Shown here piece after piece: positions 34,641 through 45,600 of a DNA stretch of 64,000 nucleotides. The translations under genes were made by a program, and so were the position numbers. The notes below the pieces were generated by a model. That model had not been told where the DNA came from, did not search any database, and was given only the letters and a program-made list of their open reading frames with translations. The number at the start of each line of letters is the position of its first letter. The first letter of the stretch is position 1. The DNA is from Antedon mediterranea (Eukaryota > Echinodermata > Crinoidea > Comatulida > Antedonidae), in the NCBI RefSeq assembly GCF_964355755.1, contig NC_092675.1, positions 11,857,312 through 11,921,311 on the forward strand, written 5' to 3'.

Positions 34641-36221
34641 CATATAAGATAAAATGAAACTGCCTATGTGTATTATACAACATTATTATGTAATATATTT
34701 AAATAATCAGATTCACATCAATATAAATTATAATAGGTGGTTAAGGTAAGATCTTTTGTTTTTTTCCGCCATAAAAAGACGAGACAATGATCCGGTCCAT
34801 TTGTTTACATTTTTCAAAGTATGTGCCTTGTAAACGCAGAAGCATCCAATAGAGAACATGTGGTCTACATATTTTTTTCCTGTACCAAGTACAATGTTTC
34901 GATAATTTGCCTCGATCCCAAATTTGTGCATGGTGTAAACGTTAATATATTCCCATAAGGGTTTTACTTCAGTGCATTCATAAAAGAAATGGGCATCATC
35001 CTCTACTACGTTGCATTGTAGGCAAGTATCTGTGTTGCTTATTTTCCATTTTAACAGCCTTCTTTTGGTAGGTGTTATACAATGCAATAGTTTGATGTTC
35101 AACTGTTTATTATCTTTAATATCTTTAATTTTTCTTTTCCATGTTAGAGACCAATCGTTCTCCATGTTAAAATATGTTTCCCATTTTGTTTTACTTTTGG
35201 ATGGTTCTAGACATTTTTCCTTAATAAAGAAAGAACATATTTGTTTGCTACTCATATTCAAACATCGAACGTGTGTTGTTTTTGAGTGCTTTTGGTTTTT
35301 ATCCCTTAAACAGATTTTCTCTTTCCATTCTTTTGGAATTGCGTTTAATACAATTTGCCATTCAGCAATCCAGTTTGATTTATACCTAAGCATATCAAGT
35401 AATTCATTTGCGTTAATGAACCTATTCTCAATTACAATATCCTTAATATTTCGCACACCTGACCTTATCCAGTTTCTAAAAAATAATGACATGTCCTTGT
35501 ATAAAATCATTTTGTTATACCAGAGTTGTTGATGCAATATATCATCATAACATAATTGACGTTTAGTCATACCACTATTAAGTTTGACTAAAATACATAG
35601 TATAGATTTATAGAAATCGGGTATGTCTTTAAAACTAGCATTTTTCTTATCAATATATGATATGTTTTCAATAATATCTTTTGGGCCTATTCTATTAAAG
35701 TATGTGTTTGGCAGACATTTCCACTTTGAATCCTCATTGTTATACAATCTTTTAAGCCAAGATATTTTTAAAGATTTAACCTGTGACCTGAAATCAGGCG
35801 CTTTAACACCACCACTTTCATATTCGTTTATAAGAACTACTCTTTTAACCTTTTCTCTTTTTCCATCCCACAAAAAGTCAAAAATTATGTTATCAACACG
35901 TTTTATAACACTTTCAGGCGTGTCTATAATACTTGCAACATAAACAAGTTTCGACAGGCCAAGCGTCTTTAAGATAATTATTTTTCCAAAAATGGTCAGA
36001 TTTCTTTTTCGCCACGATTTAAGCGTGTTTTGTAACGAATAGATTTTTTCGGACCAATTTTTAGCAAAACAAAATTCTTTGTCATGGCCAATATAGATAC
36101 CTAAAACTTTAAAACCGTCAGAAATCCAATTAATGTCCAATAGGTTGTCCTTTTTCTTCCATTTTCCAAGCCACATGGCATTTGTTTTTTCTTTGTTAAG
36201 TATTTGTAGTCTAGTTAGGCC
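34640..36221 (-). pseudogene. Second Tx1/L1-like LINE ORF2, C-terminal part
   Basis: The minus frame begins at the truncation point (about 36221) with LNKEKTNAMWLGKW, passes through VLGIYIGHDKEFC, FGKIIILKTLGLSKLVY and IIFDFLWDGKREKV, and ends at 34728 after the cysteine block CLQCNVVEDDAHFFYEC. This covers the end of the reverse transcriptase and the C-terminal zf-RVT-like region. It is related to the 30-kb LINE but clearly a different family. About 500 codons are open, with no endonuclease and no catalytic YxDD. It sits inside the Harbinger-like element in the opposite orientation. Confidence 0.85.
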
Positions 36222-36504
36222 TTATTTCTGGCCTTTTGTTGTTGAAATCCATCTCACACATTGATGATACAAGATGTCAGCCTAGGTCAAACCTTGTTTC
36301 GCGTCATAACAGGAAACGTTCTGATTGGATACAACGTTGAATTACAGTAGCGTCGTACCCTAAAACGGTACTATCAACCGTTTTCCACTACAACGCTACA
36401 ACCGTTGTACGACGCGTTGTACGCTAATCCCCAACTGTTCAGACACACATTCTTTTAGCGTCGTACGCTAAAACAGTCTAACGCCATGGGTCTGAACAGG
36501 GCCT

Positions 36505-36764
36505 TAGATACTTCAAGTGTGAAGTATCATATTACAAACAAAAACTTTCATGGACTGTTTTGATAATAATTCAGTGATTTTCTGACAGCGAAACACAGTA
36601 TTGTCATGGGACTCATAAATACCAGAAATGCAGCTGGTACCTATAAATTATAGTCGAGTTTCCATTTTAGCAAAAATGTCAAAGTGTAGTACTATAATAA
36701 CTGCTGCTTGATTTCATCTAATAAATGAGTCATCTCGTGTGACGTAGCGGGCTAGAGCAGCGTG
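36505..36764 (+). mobile_element. Family X repeat, copy C (3' part)
   Basis: Resumes family X after the Harbinger-like insertion (AGATACTTCAAGTGTGAAG) and ends at GACGTAGCGGGCTAGAGCAG-CGTG, as in copy A. Confidence 0.7.
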
Positions 36765-36932
36765 AAAAACAAATTGGGTTTAAATGAGTTCAAATCAAAA
36801 CATTTGGCTCATTTTGTGACAAGTTTCTCTTTCGGAAGTAATTCCCAGGGTGCTAATTGTAGTATATCAGCGTGTCTATTCGTTTCTGTAAACGACAATG
36901 TATTATAGTCCTTCGGTACGTACATTTAAAAC

Positions 36933-38105
36933 AAGAAATATTTCTTACAAAAAACACCCCTCGCTTGTTGACGTAACAGTTTTAAAGATATATTGTCCCC
37001 CTGAAAAATTTTTTTTATTTCAAATTTGTTTTTGAATGTATCATTTTATTGTCACATAATAGTTATTCACGTTAACCAAATAATAATTTACCTGAAAAAA
37101 TGTAATTTAAAGCAAAAAATACTTACATTGTCTGTCAGACATTTTGGGTTATAATTAAACGTTTCTTTTCTCTTTTTACCCGTGAATAAATATTATTTTT
37201 TGTTACAGAAGTGAATAACTTTTGTACTTGAAGTAAAATACAACAAGAATGAATTCATACTTTGATGTCATAATTGTGCAATTGAAAGATAAAAAATACT
37301 GAATCTGTAAAAGATGATGTGCTTATTAAATATTTTAAATAAAAATGATGTTAAAAAATAATATTACTTTATTATACTAAACAGACTCAATTTCTGTCAC
37401 TTTAGTTTATTTCATCAAGCCTAGATGCTTCAAGTGTGAACAAATTGTATCCTATTTCAAACAAAAACTTTACTATTATTATATGGACTGATAATAATTC
37501 AATGATTGTCTGACAGCGAATTACAGTATTATAATATCGTTCTAGATTGACAGTCAAATTGGACTCATTGTAAATACCAGCCTAGACAGCCAAAATAATG
37601 TTTTGATTATTTGACAGTTATTATTATAATACTGGCCTAGGTTGACAGCAAGAACAAAGTCATTATTTATTGAACACAATTTTACAGATTACTGTCTACA
37701 TGCATCTATATAATACTGTATTATCAGCAAATGTTTTCATAGACTCTCTTCTCCAAGACGTGCTTTAGGGTTTGTAATCTGAGCATGACCCGTCCTAGTT
37801 TCCAAATTATCAAAAAGGTCGGCCTCTAGAACTGCTGCTTGCTTATAGCTTCTGAATGAGTAGACCTCATGTATGTAGCTGGCTAAAGGCTGTTTTCCTG
37901 TCGACGTTATTCGACGCTATCGTTGTTGATCGTTAACAGTTCCACGACGATCGTTTGAAAACGATCAAGTTGAAATTATGACAATAGCGAGTACCTTTTC
38001 CTGTAAATCGTTAAAATTCCTATGTTAACGTTGAAGATCGCCGATTATTGTTAACGATAGCGTCGAATAACGTCGACAGGAAAACAGGCTTTAAGCAGCA
38101 GCGTG
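36933..38105 (+). mobile_element. Family X repeat, copy D
   Basis: Full-length diverged copy from AAGAAATATTTCTT (36933) to AGCAGCAGCGTG (about 38105). It has extra AT-rich DNA and a nested 206-bp MITE near its end. It is followed by ACTGTGTATTCTAGAACC-type flank that recurs inverted at 44105-44150. Confidence 0.7.
37886..38091. mobile_element. 206-bp MITE with ~38-bp inverted ends, TA target duplication
   Basis: The left end AAGGCTGTTTTCCTGTCGAC and its continuation to GCTATCGTT are almost perfectly complementary to the right end. TA flanks both sides (37884-37885, 38092-38093). Other family X copies have GGCTAGAGCAG uninterrupted at this place, which is an empty site. The short interior has its own ATCGTT words and no frame. 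Confidence 0.85.
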
Positions 38106-38200
38106 AAAAACAGTTTTTTACGCTGAAATTACTGTGTATTCTAGAACCATCTGTGGACACGACCTCGCTTCGCTTGCGTACCAACTAGTATCATTAAATA

Positions 38201-38509
38201 TCTATATTATAAGTGAGAGAGTTTGTCTGTCTGTTTGTTTGTCTGTTTGTTTGTTTGTTTGTTTGTTCGTTATACAAAATGTTGTTACTGCACATAATCT
38301 TACATATGGGGTATCAAAATGACCGCAATTGTACCGGGAATGTTCTAAGCTATATTTCAACATCATCCGCCACCTAGGATCCAAGTTAGGGACCAAAATG
38401 TGGTCAAAACCCCCCCACTTTCGATGTTTGTTCGTTATACAAATTTCTGTTTCTGCACGTCACCATGCGTATGGGGTATCAAAATGATGGCAATTGTACC
38501 CGGAAGGTT
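38201..38509 (+). mobile_element. Helitron 5' end fragment
   Basis: Starts TCTATATTATAAGTGAGAG after an A, then a (TCTG/TTTG)n stretch and two units of TACAAATTTCTG...GGGGTATCAAAATGA. It is nearly identical to 54957-55247. A TC start after A matches Helitron 5' ends. The copy breaks off near 38509. Frames through the TTTG repeat are artefacts. Confidence 0.7.
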
Positions 38510-38940
38510 TGTCCCGAACCAGCGCATGCGCAGTAACCAGTCATATTTTAACTCTGGATCATGGAACCAGAGAAAAAAATGCATCGAACGTCATTATAAT
38601 ATCGTACTCTGTACTACAGAATACAACTTATTTATGGGTGGGCGAGGAGGGCAGTTTACACCTCACTCACCACACCCACAAAACAGTGATCAAACCTCAA
38701 CCCACAGGTAAGTCTCGTTTAATCTTTCTATTTTATTTCATATTACGTTCGGTGCAAACTGAGATGTTTAAAGCCATCTCTGGTGAACATGATACATAAA
38801 CAGTCAATCGTGACATTAGTCAAATGCATCATGCTGTATTTTCATAAACTTGTAGTCTTTATTAACATTTTAATCATCTAACAACTTTAACACAACTTCT
38901 TAAGTATTACAATACAAGTATCATGAAGAAGAGAGAGAGA
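38510..38940. other. Non-coding stretch
   Basis: Contains a plus frame of about 100 codons with proline- and histidine-rich low-complexity sequence that I do not accept as a gene. The sequence leads into the DIRS fragment. Confidence 0.35.
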
Positions 38941-38942
38941 AC

Positions 38943-39515
38943 CTACATGTTCTCAAATGTTTTACTTAACGAGTTTTCCATGCTCATTGTATGTAAAATA
39001 GGTTTTTTATAATAATCTCTGAAGGTCTTTTCAGAATTCCAACCTGCGGCAGCCATAATTTCATTTATCGGGACTGACATACGCCCTGCTGCTGAAGAAG
39101 CTGCTGCTCTAGTAGAGTGTGCCTTAAACAAAGCGTCAACGCCGGATTCATGTAAAAACTCTTTTAACCATCGTGAAACTGTATCTTTAGAAACAGGGTT
39201 GTATGGTTTTATGTAGCTTAACAAAAGTTGGTTATTAACACCTCTTAAGGGGGCTGTACGTTTAATGTATTCCTTAAGGGTAGTTACAACACATACTTTG
39301 CTATCTGGCGCAAACGTTTTAAAAATAATTCTTGAGACTTTCTTATTATTCGGTTTTGTATGCTTTAACAAATCATTAACATAAAAAATGGCACCATCTG
39401 CTTTAATGATCATTTTGTCTACCCTAATGGATGGTAGATGGTAGATGGTTTGGCAGCGTTGGGCCGATAACAAAGCCATAAGCATACACAGTCTATGAGT
39501 GAGTTGCTTTAAAGC
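38943..39515 (-). pseudogene. DIRS-type tyrosine recombinase, catalytic half
   Basis: Minus-strand frame starting near 39515 with LTHRLCMLMALLSAQRCQTI (first catalytic arginine region). It continues to HSTRAAASSAAGR (H-x-x-R), AAAGWNSEKTFRDYY (Trp/His position and the nucleophile tyrosine) and a stop at 38943. The R...HxxR...Y set of a tyrosine recombinase is therefore present. DIRS elements use this enzyme instead of an integrase. The N-terminal half lies at 40059-40406, separated by about 560 bp that breaks the protein at a shared CTTTAAAG word. Confidence 0.85.
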
Positions 39516-40058
39516 TCAGGTACAGGCATGAATTTTAAAATAATATCTGGTTAATTGTACATAAATCAAATATTTGTAACAGAAATCAAGACGAAAAACC
39601 ATGAATTTCCCCTAATATGGTCAAATACAAAATTTGGCAAAATTCTGCCAAAAAAAACAGGAAGACTTTTTTTCAGTAGTTAGGTAGTTAACATAATGTA
39701 ATAACATTTCTGATGACTCCCTAGAAGGTGAAAAAAGATGGTGGATATACGGTGGATAATTTTTGCTATAGCATGAAAATAAAATTCTGAAGTTGAATAA
39801 AAATACCAGAAATGTAAAATTCAAGTTATATTACCTATATTTAGTCATCTGATAACATTTTTTACCACACCGTTTATTTTTCATAGCTTTTAAAAATGCC
39901 TCTCTATTTTCAAAATTTGTGTACAAAAGAATAGAGATTTTACTGTGTAATTTGAACTATCCCCCCACTGATATGAAAGTGCTAATTTTCAACAAGCTCC
40001 TGTAACACAAATAAAATCCCAAAAATTATGAAACATAGGGGAAACTATAGATCGATAA
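39516..40058. other. Insert or intron between the recombinase halves
   Basis: Non-coding, flanked on both sides by CTTTAAAG. It includes a segment (about 39890-39986) also found at 21373-21466. Reading across the halves does not restore frame with an obvious GT-AG pair, so I favour an insertion or rearrangement over a functional intron. Confidence 0.4.
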
Positions 40059-40406
40059 TTATTGGAATATATGATCAATAGACATTTTTGGCCCGCACCT
40101 GGCCTTTAAAGATAAACACTGTATAGGGTATAACTCCCTAATGTGATTAAATACCACTTTAACGTCCCGTATTTCAGTATACCTCGTTATGGGTGGCTTT
40201 AGATTAAATGTTCCTTTTACAAATCTACTAATTAAATTATGTGAGCCAATCGTTTGGCCGTTTTCCAGGAACAAACATGACGATAGTGCACAACGTGCTG
40301 TATTTACTGCTGAGTAACTGTTTGTTGATTCAAATATCATTGTGAGGAATTCTAAAGCAAGACCTACGTCTGCTTTAAGCGGATCGACTAATTTTTTGGC
40401 TGCCAA
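40059..40406 (-). pseudogene. DIRS-type tyrosine recombinase, N-terminal half
   Basis: SAM-like core-binding domain of a DIRS recombinase: ALEFLTMIFESTNSYSAVNT, ARCALSSCLF, RFVKGTFNLKPPITRYTEI, then FNHIRELYPIQCLSLKA. The frame loses similarity directly after LSLKA, where the catalytic half (39515 downward) should continue. No Gag, reverse transcriptase or RNase H of this DIRS copy is present nearby. Confidence 0.75.
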
Positions 40407-40409
40407 AGA

Positions 40410-41214
40410 GTAGTTAAATGGCGTTTATAGGGCGTTAAGTATGAAACAATAGGTATTGTGTTTCGGGGTATACAATTATAACAATGACAGAGAGATAAGA
40501 TATCAATAGAACCACGTGCAGGAGTTAATTAAAATTAAATAATACAGTTGTTAAAGGCCGACATGTCCTTCCTTCCGGAATTGTTAACATTCGGATTCAT
40601 TTAATGGTGTCGTCATGATTAGTCTATGTACTATAGTGGTAATTTTAAAAAGGAGTACAGTAAAGATGCACCTGGTTAATTAAAAGTTTTTGCTTGATCT
40701 ATGCCGAAATATTGACATACTAAAGTTTAATGTGTGACGTCATGTTGTTAGTTTCACTCTTTTTGATGATTTTTTTTTCCAATGTTTAGTTTCATTTTCA
40801 TTTAAATTGTTTACGTTTTACATAGACATTTCTTTGTTTCCTTTTAAAATAAAACAAAAAGAGGGGTAAAGAGGGACGCTACTGACATCATGTTTAAATT
40901 ATTTTAGTGTGTATAAATATATGGGTAATTTTATAGTGAACTCATCAGTACCAGCTTACAACGTACACGTCATGATGTCATTATCTTTCATTTTCATTTA
41001 AATGGTTTACGTTTTACGAAAAGATTTCTTTGTTTCCTTTTATAAAATAAAACAAAAAGAGGGTAAAGAGGGACGCTACTGACATTCCTTTTAAAATAAA
41101 ACAAAAAGGGGGTAAAGAGAGACGCTACTGACATCATGCATACATTATTTTATATACAATATTCTGTGTATAAGGTTGTAGTCAAAATAGACATTTCAGT
41201 AGATCTCTACCAGA
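40410..41214. other. Upstream region of the ALKBH2-like gene with short repeats
   Basis: Holds three copies of AAATAAAACAAAAAG-GGGTAAAGAGGGACGCTACTG (about 40848, 41046, 41093), two of them preceded by AATTGTTTACGTTTTAC-like sequence. A promoter could not be defined. Confidence 0.5.
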
Positions 41215-41538
41215 ATGAATGCCTATAAACCAACAGTTGGTTTCACTCATTCCAAAGGAAAATCCACAGAATGCAACGTACCTTCTGAAAAGGAAAAGGA
41301 TGACTACACAAAGGAACCAACAGAGGCACGTAAAAGTAATGAAATAGATTTCACTCGGAAGCTAATCAAATCAGATCAGCAGCAGATGATTTCCCCATAT
41401 TTCAAGTTTCCAGTGCACAAAATATCGAGACAAAATTTAGATTGTGATTACAACTTCTAGATAAAAGCTCAGCTGATACTTTGTGATCTTGCAAAGGTGA
41501 AAGTGTTTGGTAGATGGTTTAATATACCTAGAAAACAG
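41215..41538 (+). CDS. ALKBH2: ALKBH2-like dealkylase, exon 1 (frame-broken)
   Basis: ALKBH2 is an Fe(II)/2-oxoglutarate dioxygenase that repairs alkylated bases in nuclear DNA. This exon begins ATGAATGCC with a polar, probably disordered N-terminus and reaches ISRQNLDCDYNF, where a TAG (41458-41460) stops the frame. The next codons in the shifted frame (LDKSSADT) match the expected continuation. The original frame then resumes at DLAKVKVFGRWFNIPRKQ, which contains the intercalating-finger phenylalanine region of ALKBH2. Compared with the human protein as I know it, about 14 residues are missing here. The exon ends CAG/GTTAGT. Either the locus is a decaying gene or the assembly or allele has a small deletion. 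Confidence 0.75.
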
Positions 41539-41809
41539 GTTAGTTTCTTTTTATTTTTCTTCATGGTTTCATGACGTTAATGTAGGCTACATACTATTAC
41601 GTTTAAAATGATGCATTTTTACATTTTAATTACCGGCCTACCGCACTGTTTTCGTTTTATGCAACAGAATAACAGTTAACCAGGCCTGCCGCACTATTTT
41701 CGTTTTATGCAACAGAATATTAACAGTTAACCAGAATCCAACTGATTATAATTGTATATACATAAGAGAAACATTTTTTAATAGTAGGCCTATGTTTCAA
41801 CTCTGACAG

Positions 41810-41952
41810 GTTTCTTATGGTGATACGGGTTTAACATACAAATATTCAGGCAATATAGTGCCTGCCTTGCCATGGCCACCGTTCCTGAAAGATCTTCGAG
41901 ATTATTTGAAAGAAGTCACAGGGTTCTACTTCAATTTTGTTTTGGTTAACAG
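41810..41952 (+). CDS. ALKBH2: ALKBH2-like dealkylase, exon 2
   Basis: Acceptor TTTCAACTCTGACAG, then VSYGDTGLTYKYSGN, LPWPPFLKDLRDYLKEVTG and FYFNFVLVNR. This is the well-conserved start of the double-stranded beta-helix, matching the Y-GD-GLTY-SG...F-FNFVL-NRY pattern of ALKBH2. Phase with exon 1 is correct (after Q). The 3' edge AACAG/GTACAT is a weak donor, and the expected YKDG continuation is not found in this intron. The frame itself is intact. Confidence 0.85.
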
Positions 41953-41975
41953 GTACATATTTATTATATATCTAT

Positions 41976-42556
41976 ATTTTGCTACTCGGAGACTGCGGCA
42001 ATTAACAAACTCATAGAATAATAAATAAAGACGCATACAACATAAGTTCTGGCTTAAATAGTTTAATTAGTAAATGAACATTCACCCATGTAAAACTGCA
42101 AAAAAGTCATAAGCAAATATAAGTTATATAGCAATAATTTTCCAATTCTAAGTAAGCACAACAGGGATGCTCAGAGAAAAATAGCCCTATTGCCATAAGT
42201 GTCATAATATTGGGCGGGAGGGAGGGAAAATTGTCTTCAACTTAATGTGATCGTGTTAACAGAGAGGATGCTTGATCAAAGAGGTAGAAAACCCGCCCTC
42301 TCCGTTCTCAAAATAGAATTGTGTTTCCAACCCAATTCTTGATTTTTGCTACTCGGAGACTGCGGCAATTAACAAACTCATAGAATAATAAATAAAGACG
42401 CATACAACATAAGTTCTGGCTTAAATAGTTTGATTAGTAAATGAACATTCACCCATGTAAAACTGCACATAAAAGTCATAAGCAAATATAAGTTATATAG
42501 CAATAATTTTCCAATTCTAAGTAAGCACAACAGGGATGCTCAGAGAAAAATAGCCC
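41976..42556. repeat. Intronic ~215-bp segment duplicated
   Basis: 41983-42198 and 42343-42556 are nearly identical direct copies (GCTACTCGGAGACTGCGGC, GACGCATACAACATAAG, AGCACAACAGGGATGCTC). They are separated by about 145 bp and lie inside the ALKBH2-like intron. Confidence 0.85.
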
Positions 42557-42840
42557 GCGGCAGGTGCCAAGGCACCGCCAAGAGCAGCCCACCAAAGAGC
42601 AGAAAACAAGGAAGAATGTTCACTTACTCGCATGAAACTGAGATAAAAAAAACCAACCAGGACTCCCTGGAAGAGTCTCCAAAGAGACTGATAGGTACAA
42701 AAATCACCATTAATACAACGATGCTCCCCATGAAAGTATACGCAGATACTTCATGGCAGTATGTTGAGCATCAGCACCTTCCACCCAAGGCTAATCCAAG
42801 GGCTCCACTACCGTGCACTGCAATGGGAGCAAAGTTGTAA
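42557..42840 (+). other. Unrecognised open frame in intron
   Basis: An open frame of about 94 codons ends at 42840; the methionine is at 42616. It is lysine- and proline-rich (SSPPKSRKQGRMFTYSHE, SWQYVEHQHLPPKANPR) and GC-richer than its surroundings. It directly follows the second copy of the duplicated segment, so it may be part of a mobile element. No family is recognised. Confidence 0.25.
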
Positions 42841-43140
42841 TAACACATCGCCAATAAACAATACTTACAGAAAAAACAAAAACGCATGGATGTGAGTTAT
42901 AATGTAAATGTAGATTTTTATTATGTTGTTGAAAATTCGTAGAAATATAAATTATTCAATGAAATACAACAATACAGCTGGCCACCTCTTGAACATGATG
43001 AGGGAAATCCCTGTTTTCAGTTTATGACCGCCCATTTGGAGATCTAAAAGTATGATGCTTTTTGATTGGAGTTTCCGTAACAACCTGAGGTGATTGTCAA
43101 TTAGATTGCCAAGGGCTTTAGGTTGTCAACAAATCATGTC

Positions 43141-43330
43141 CCAGGTTAAGATAAAATATGATAAGATAAATCTTTATTGTCATGAACACAACAAGGCGAG
43201 CATGAAATTGGTTTTCCTTGATGCTTAAAAACACATACAATATATAAAACATTAAAAATATCAATACAATACATTAAAAATATATACAGTTGTAAACAAG
43301 TAAAACAAACTATCTTTGAAATGTTGAGTT
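43141..43330. repeat. Possible LINE/SINE 3' tail
   Basis: GATAAATCTTTATTGTCATGAACACAACAAGG at the left edge, preceded by GATAAAATATGATAAGATAAAT, looks like the inverted 3' end of a retroposon with a TTATC-like tail. The identification is by resemblance only. Confidence 0.3.
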
Positions 43331-44090
43331 GGAAACATGAATAGAGTTGTGGACGATGTCTAGAACAGAATTGGTGAACTTTCAAAAATTGTCTTCGGTT
43401 TTTCGGTAGGTTGATCCAATATTTAAATCAAAGACACATATAAAATAAAAATATAATGTTTAAAGTACATATTGTTAACATATTAAAGTGATTGGTTGAG
43501 AATTGATGAACGGAAAAAGAAAAGAGTAGGCACATGTTTTTCGATTCTCAAGCCACAGTCCATTAGTTCCATTGTCTCGGGCTGAGTGAGGCTAACCTGT
43601 GACTGTCAGTAGCATTTTGGCTTAACGGAGGTTAAATCTTCTATATATTGTATTTAACCAACATTGATTATAAATATGATTAATATATTTGCCATTCCTA
43701 ACGTTCCGAAGAATTAATAATAGGTAGGCCTACTTAATTATTTTGAAGTATTTTAAAACATATTAGTTAGAAATGCGCAACATCCCTATTATAGTAAATG
43801 GAATCGTCCGTACCATGAAAGTTAAATACTTTATGGACAGGTCCGCTTATTTTCAAGGGATATTCTTTGAATATTATTGATTGAGGATTATTTATATATA
43901 TATATATAAATTTGCCATTGGATATATATATATAAAGTATGAAAGGAATCATATTTTGTAGGTTTTTAGTTTTAATTGATTAATTTAAAACTGTTAATAC
44001 TGCTATAGAAATCTATGTTTGCATTTTCTTCAATTAATATTTATTTTTTAAAATGAAAACATATTATTTTTAAAACTGAATTTATTGTAA
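43331..44090. other. AT-rich intronic DNA
   Basis: No recognised element was seen apart from (TA)n tracts near 43890-43935. Confidence 0.35.
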
Positions 44091-44094
44091 TTAA

Positions 44095-44740
44095 TTAAAC
44101 TAGATGGTCGTGTCCACGGATGGTTCTCGAATACACAGTAATTTCAGCGTGAAAAAAAAAACAACGAAAAACTGGCGATTTCAAATGTACGTACCGCAGG
44201 ACTATAGAACATTGTCGTTTACAGAAACGAATAAATAGACACGATGATTTATGTAGTCAACTAAAATTAGCACCATGGTAATTAGACCTACTTCCGAAGA
44301 AGGAGAAACTTTTTTATTTGAACTCATTTAAACAAACCCAATTTGTGTTTTGTATATAACATTAGGGTTGAGGGATAGGGAAGAGGATGTAACGATACAC
44401 CACTACGAAGTTTATATTGTTTATAATTAATTATTAATATAAACGTTGAGAAGCAGCTGTCAGTAATACAGTTTCTTATTTGTATATTATGTGTTTATAT
44501 ATCCAGCAGTAGAGCATACCCACGGTAACAGTAATACATGTTCTTTGTATATGTGTTTATATATCTAACAGTAACCACATTCACCGTAAGAAAGTTTCGA
44601 TTCAAATGGCGACCAAAAATGGTTAATACGTATACAATAATGTCAAAGTTTTGCAATATCTCAGTTTTAAGTTTATTCTCCAAGGGCTCATAAATTTACC
44701 TACTTGTGTTAAACCAACACCCCTATTTGGGGCAAATAAT
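44095..44740. repeat. Dispersed repeat, inverted copy
   Basis: 44105-44160 is the reverse complement of the flank after family X copy D (38110-38170). 44160-44345 matches the reverse of 36765-36925. 44345-44735 matches the reverse of 27816-28450. So a composite repeat sits inverted in the ALKBH2-like intron. Confidence 0.65.
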
Positions 44741-45054
44741 TGAACCTAAATTCGTTTTAATTGTTAATAACTAATTATCTGACTAAATTTAATTAGTAAA
44801 CAGGGTTACATCAGGTGGTAAAAACCAGTACCGAGATTCTAACCAACTTTATCATCGAGTAAACATTCTAGGAATAACGAACGATTTACCGAATTTTTTC
44901 CTTACGTAAATTTATATATAGATTATTATTGATCAACAGGTATTTAATCTATACAGTAATGGAAGAAAATATGAAAGAAAATTATCAGAATCAGATTCTT
45001 CAATGAACACATGTAATTCCGACAGTTTGAAAAAGAAAATTGATCGTGCAAATA

Positions 45055-45600
45055 ATGTTTACGTTTCAACATATTTTTTTTTTATTACATATTTCTATGG
45101 TATCAAAAACATATTTTTAATAAACATTTGATTTAAAATTGTGTATTTATATTATACAATTAACTGGTGAAACAATGGGCATGATGTGATTTATAATTAA
45201 GAGCTATGTTAGATTTTGTGTAATTTTGCGATTAACCAACACATTTTTATTTTGTTACACGTTTCCATGATAACAACAAAAACATATTTTTCGTGTTTTA
45301 TTAAAAATTGTGTATTTATAGTATACAATTAAATAGTGAAAACAAAAAATGGGCATTATGTGATTCATAATTAAAGAACTATCTTTGATTTGTATGTATT
45401 TTTGCGATAAAACGACAATTTTTTAAATTTTTTTTAAATTTTTTTTTATTACACGTTAACAACATGTTAACAAAAACATATTTTTTAATAAAGTTTTGAA
45501 GGAAAATGATGTATTTATATTATACAATTAACTGGTGAAAAAATGTGCATAATGTGATTAATAATTAAAGAGCTATGTTAGATTTTTGTGTATTATAAAG
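45055..45600. repeat. ~180-bp intronic repeat, three copies, abutting exon 3
   Basis: Three diverged units start near 45060, 45240 and 45420, sharing TTATTACACGTT, ATTGTGTATTTATA-TATACAATTAA, TGGGCAT-ATGTGAT and GAGCTATGTTAGATTTTTGTG. The third ends directly at the start of the last coding exon, so the repeat supplies the bases just before it. Confidence 0.75.

Larger units (their letters stand above)
33043..36504. mobile_element. Harbinger-like DNA transposon carrying nested elements
   Basis: Left end AGGCTATGTTCAGACCCATGG and right end CCATGGGTCTGAACAGGGCC are inverted. They sit in family X at CGCC-TTA/TTAGATAC, giving a TA or TTA duplication that fits PIF/Harbinger. The right arm (36221-36504) matches 3766-4048. 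Inside are a Penelope fragment and a minus-strand LINE fragment. A second, similar left-end sequence (GTGTTCAGACCCATAGCG) starts near 33137. No Harbinger transposase was found inside. Confidence 0.6.

Noticed and set aside
35011-35943. Plus-strand frames opposite the LINE
   Set aside because: Shadows of the clear minus-strand LINE coding frame.
33043-36504. Harbinger transposase inside the large nested element
   Set aside because: No transposase motifs were found; the only long frame is a LINE on the opposite strand.
38134-38396. Frames through the TCTG/TTTG tract
   Set aside because: Microsatellite translation at the Helitron 5' end; the same tract recurs at 54.97 kb.
38400-38799. Overlapping plus-strand frames of about 100 codons
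   Set aside because: Low-complexity composition, no domain, and part of it is Helitron repeat sequence.
41215-41460. Treating this as a stand-alone 81-residue gene
   Set aside because: The sequence after the stop continues as ALKBH2 homology in the same frame, so it is a broken exon.
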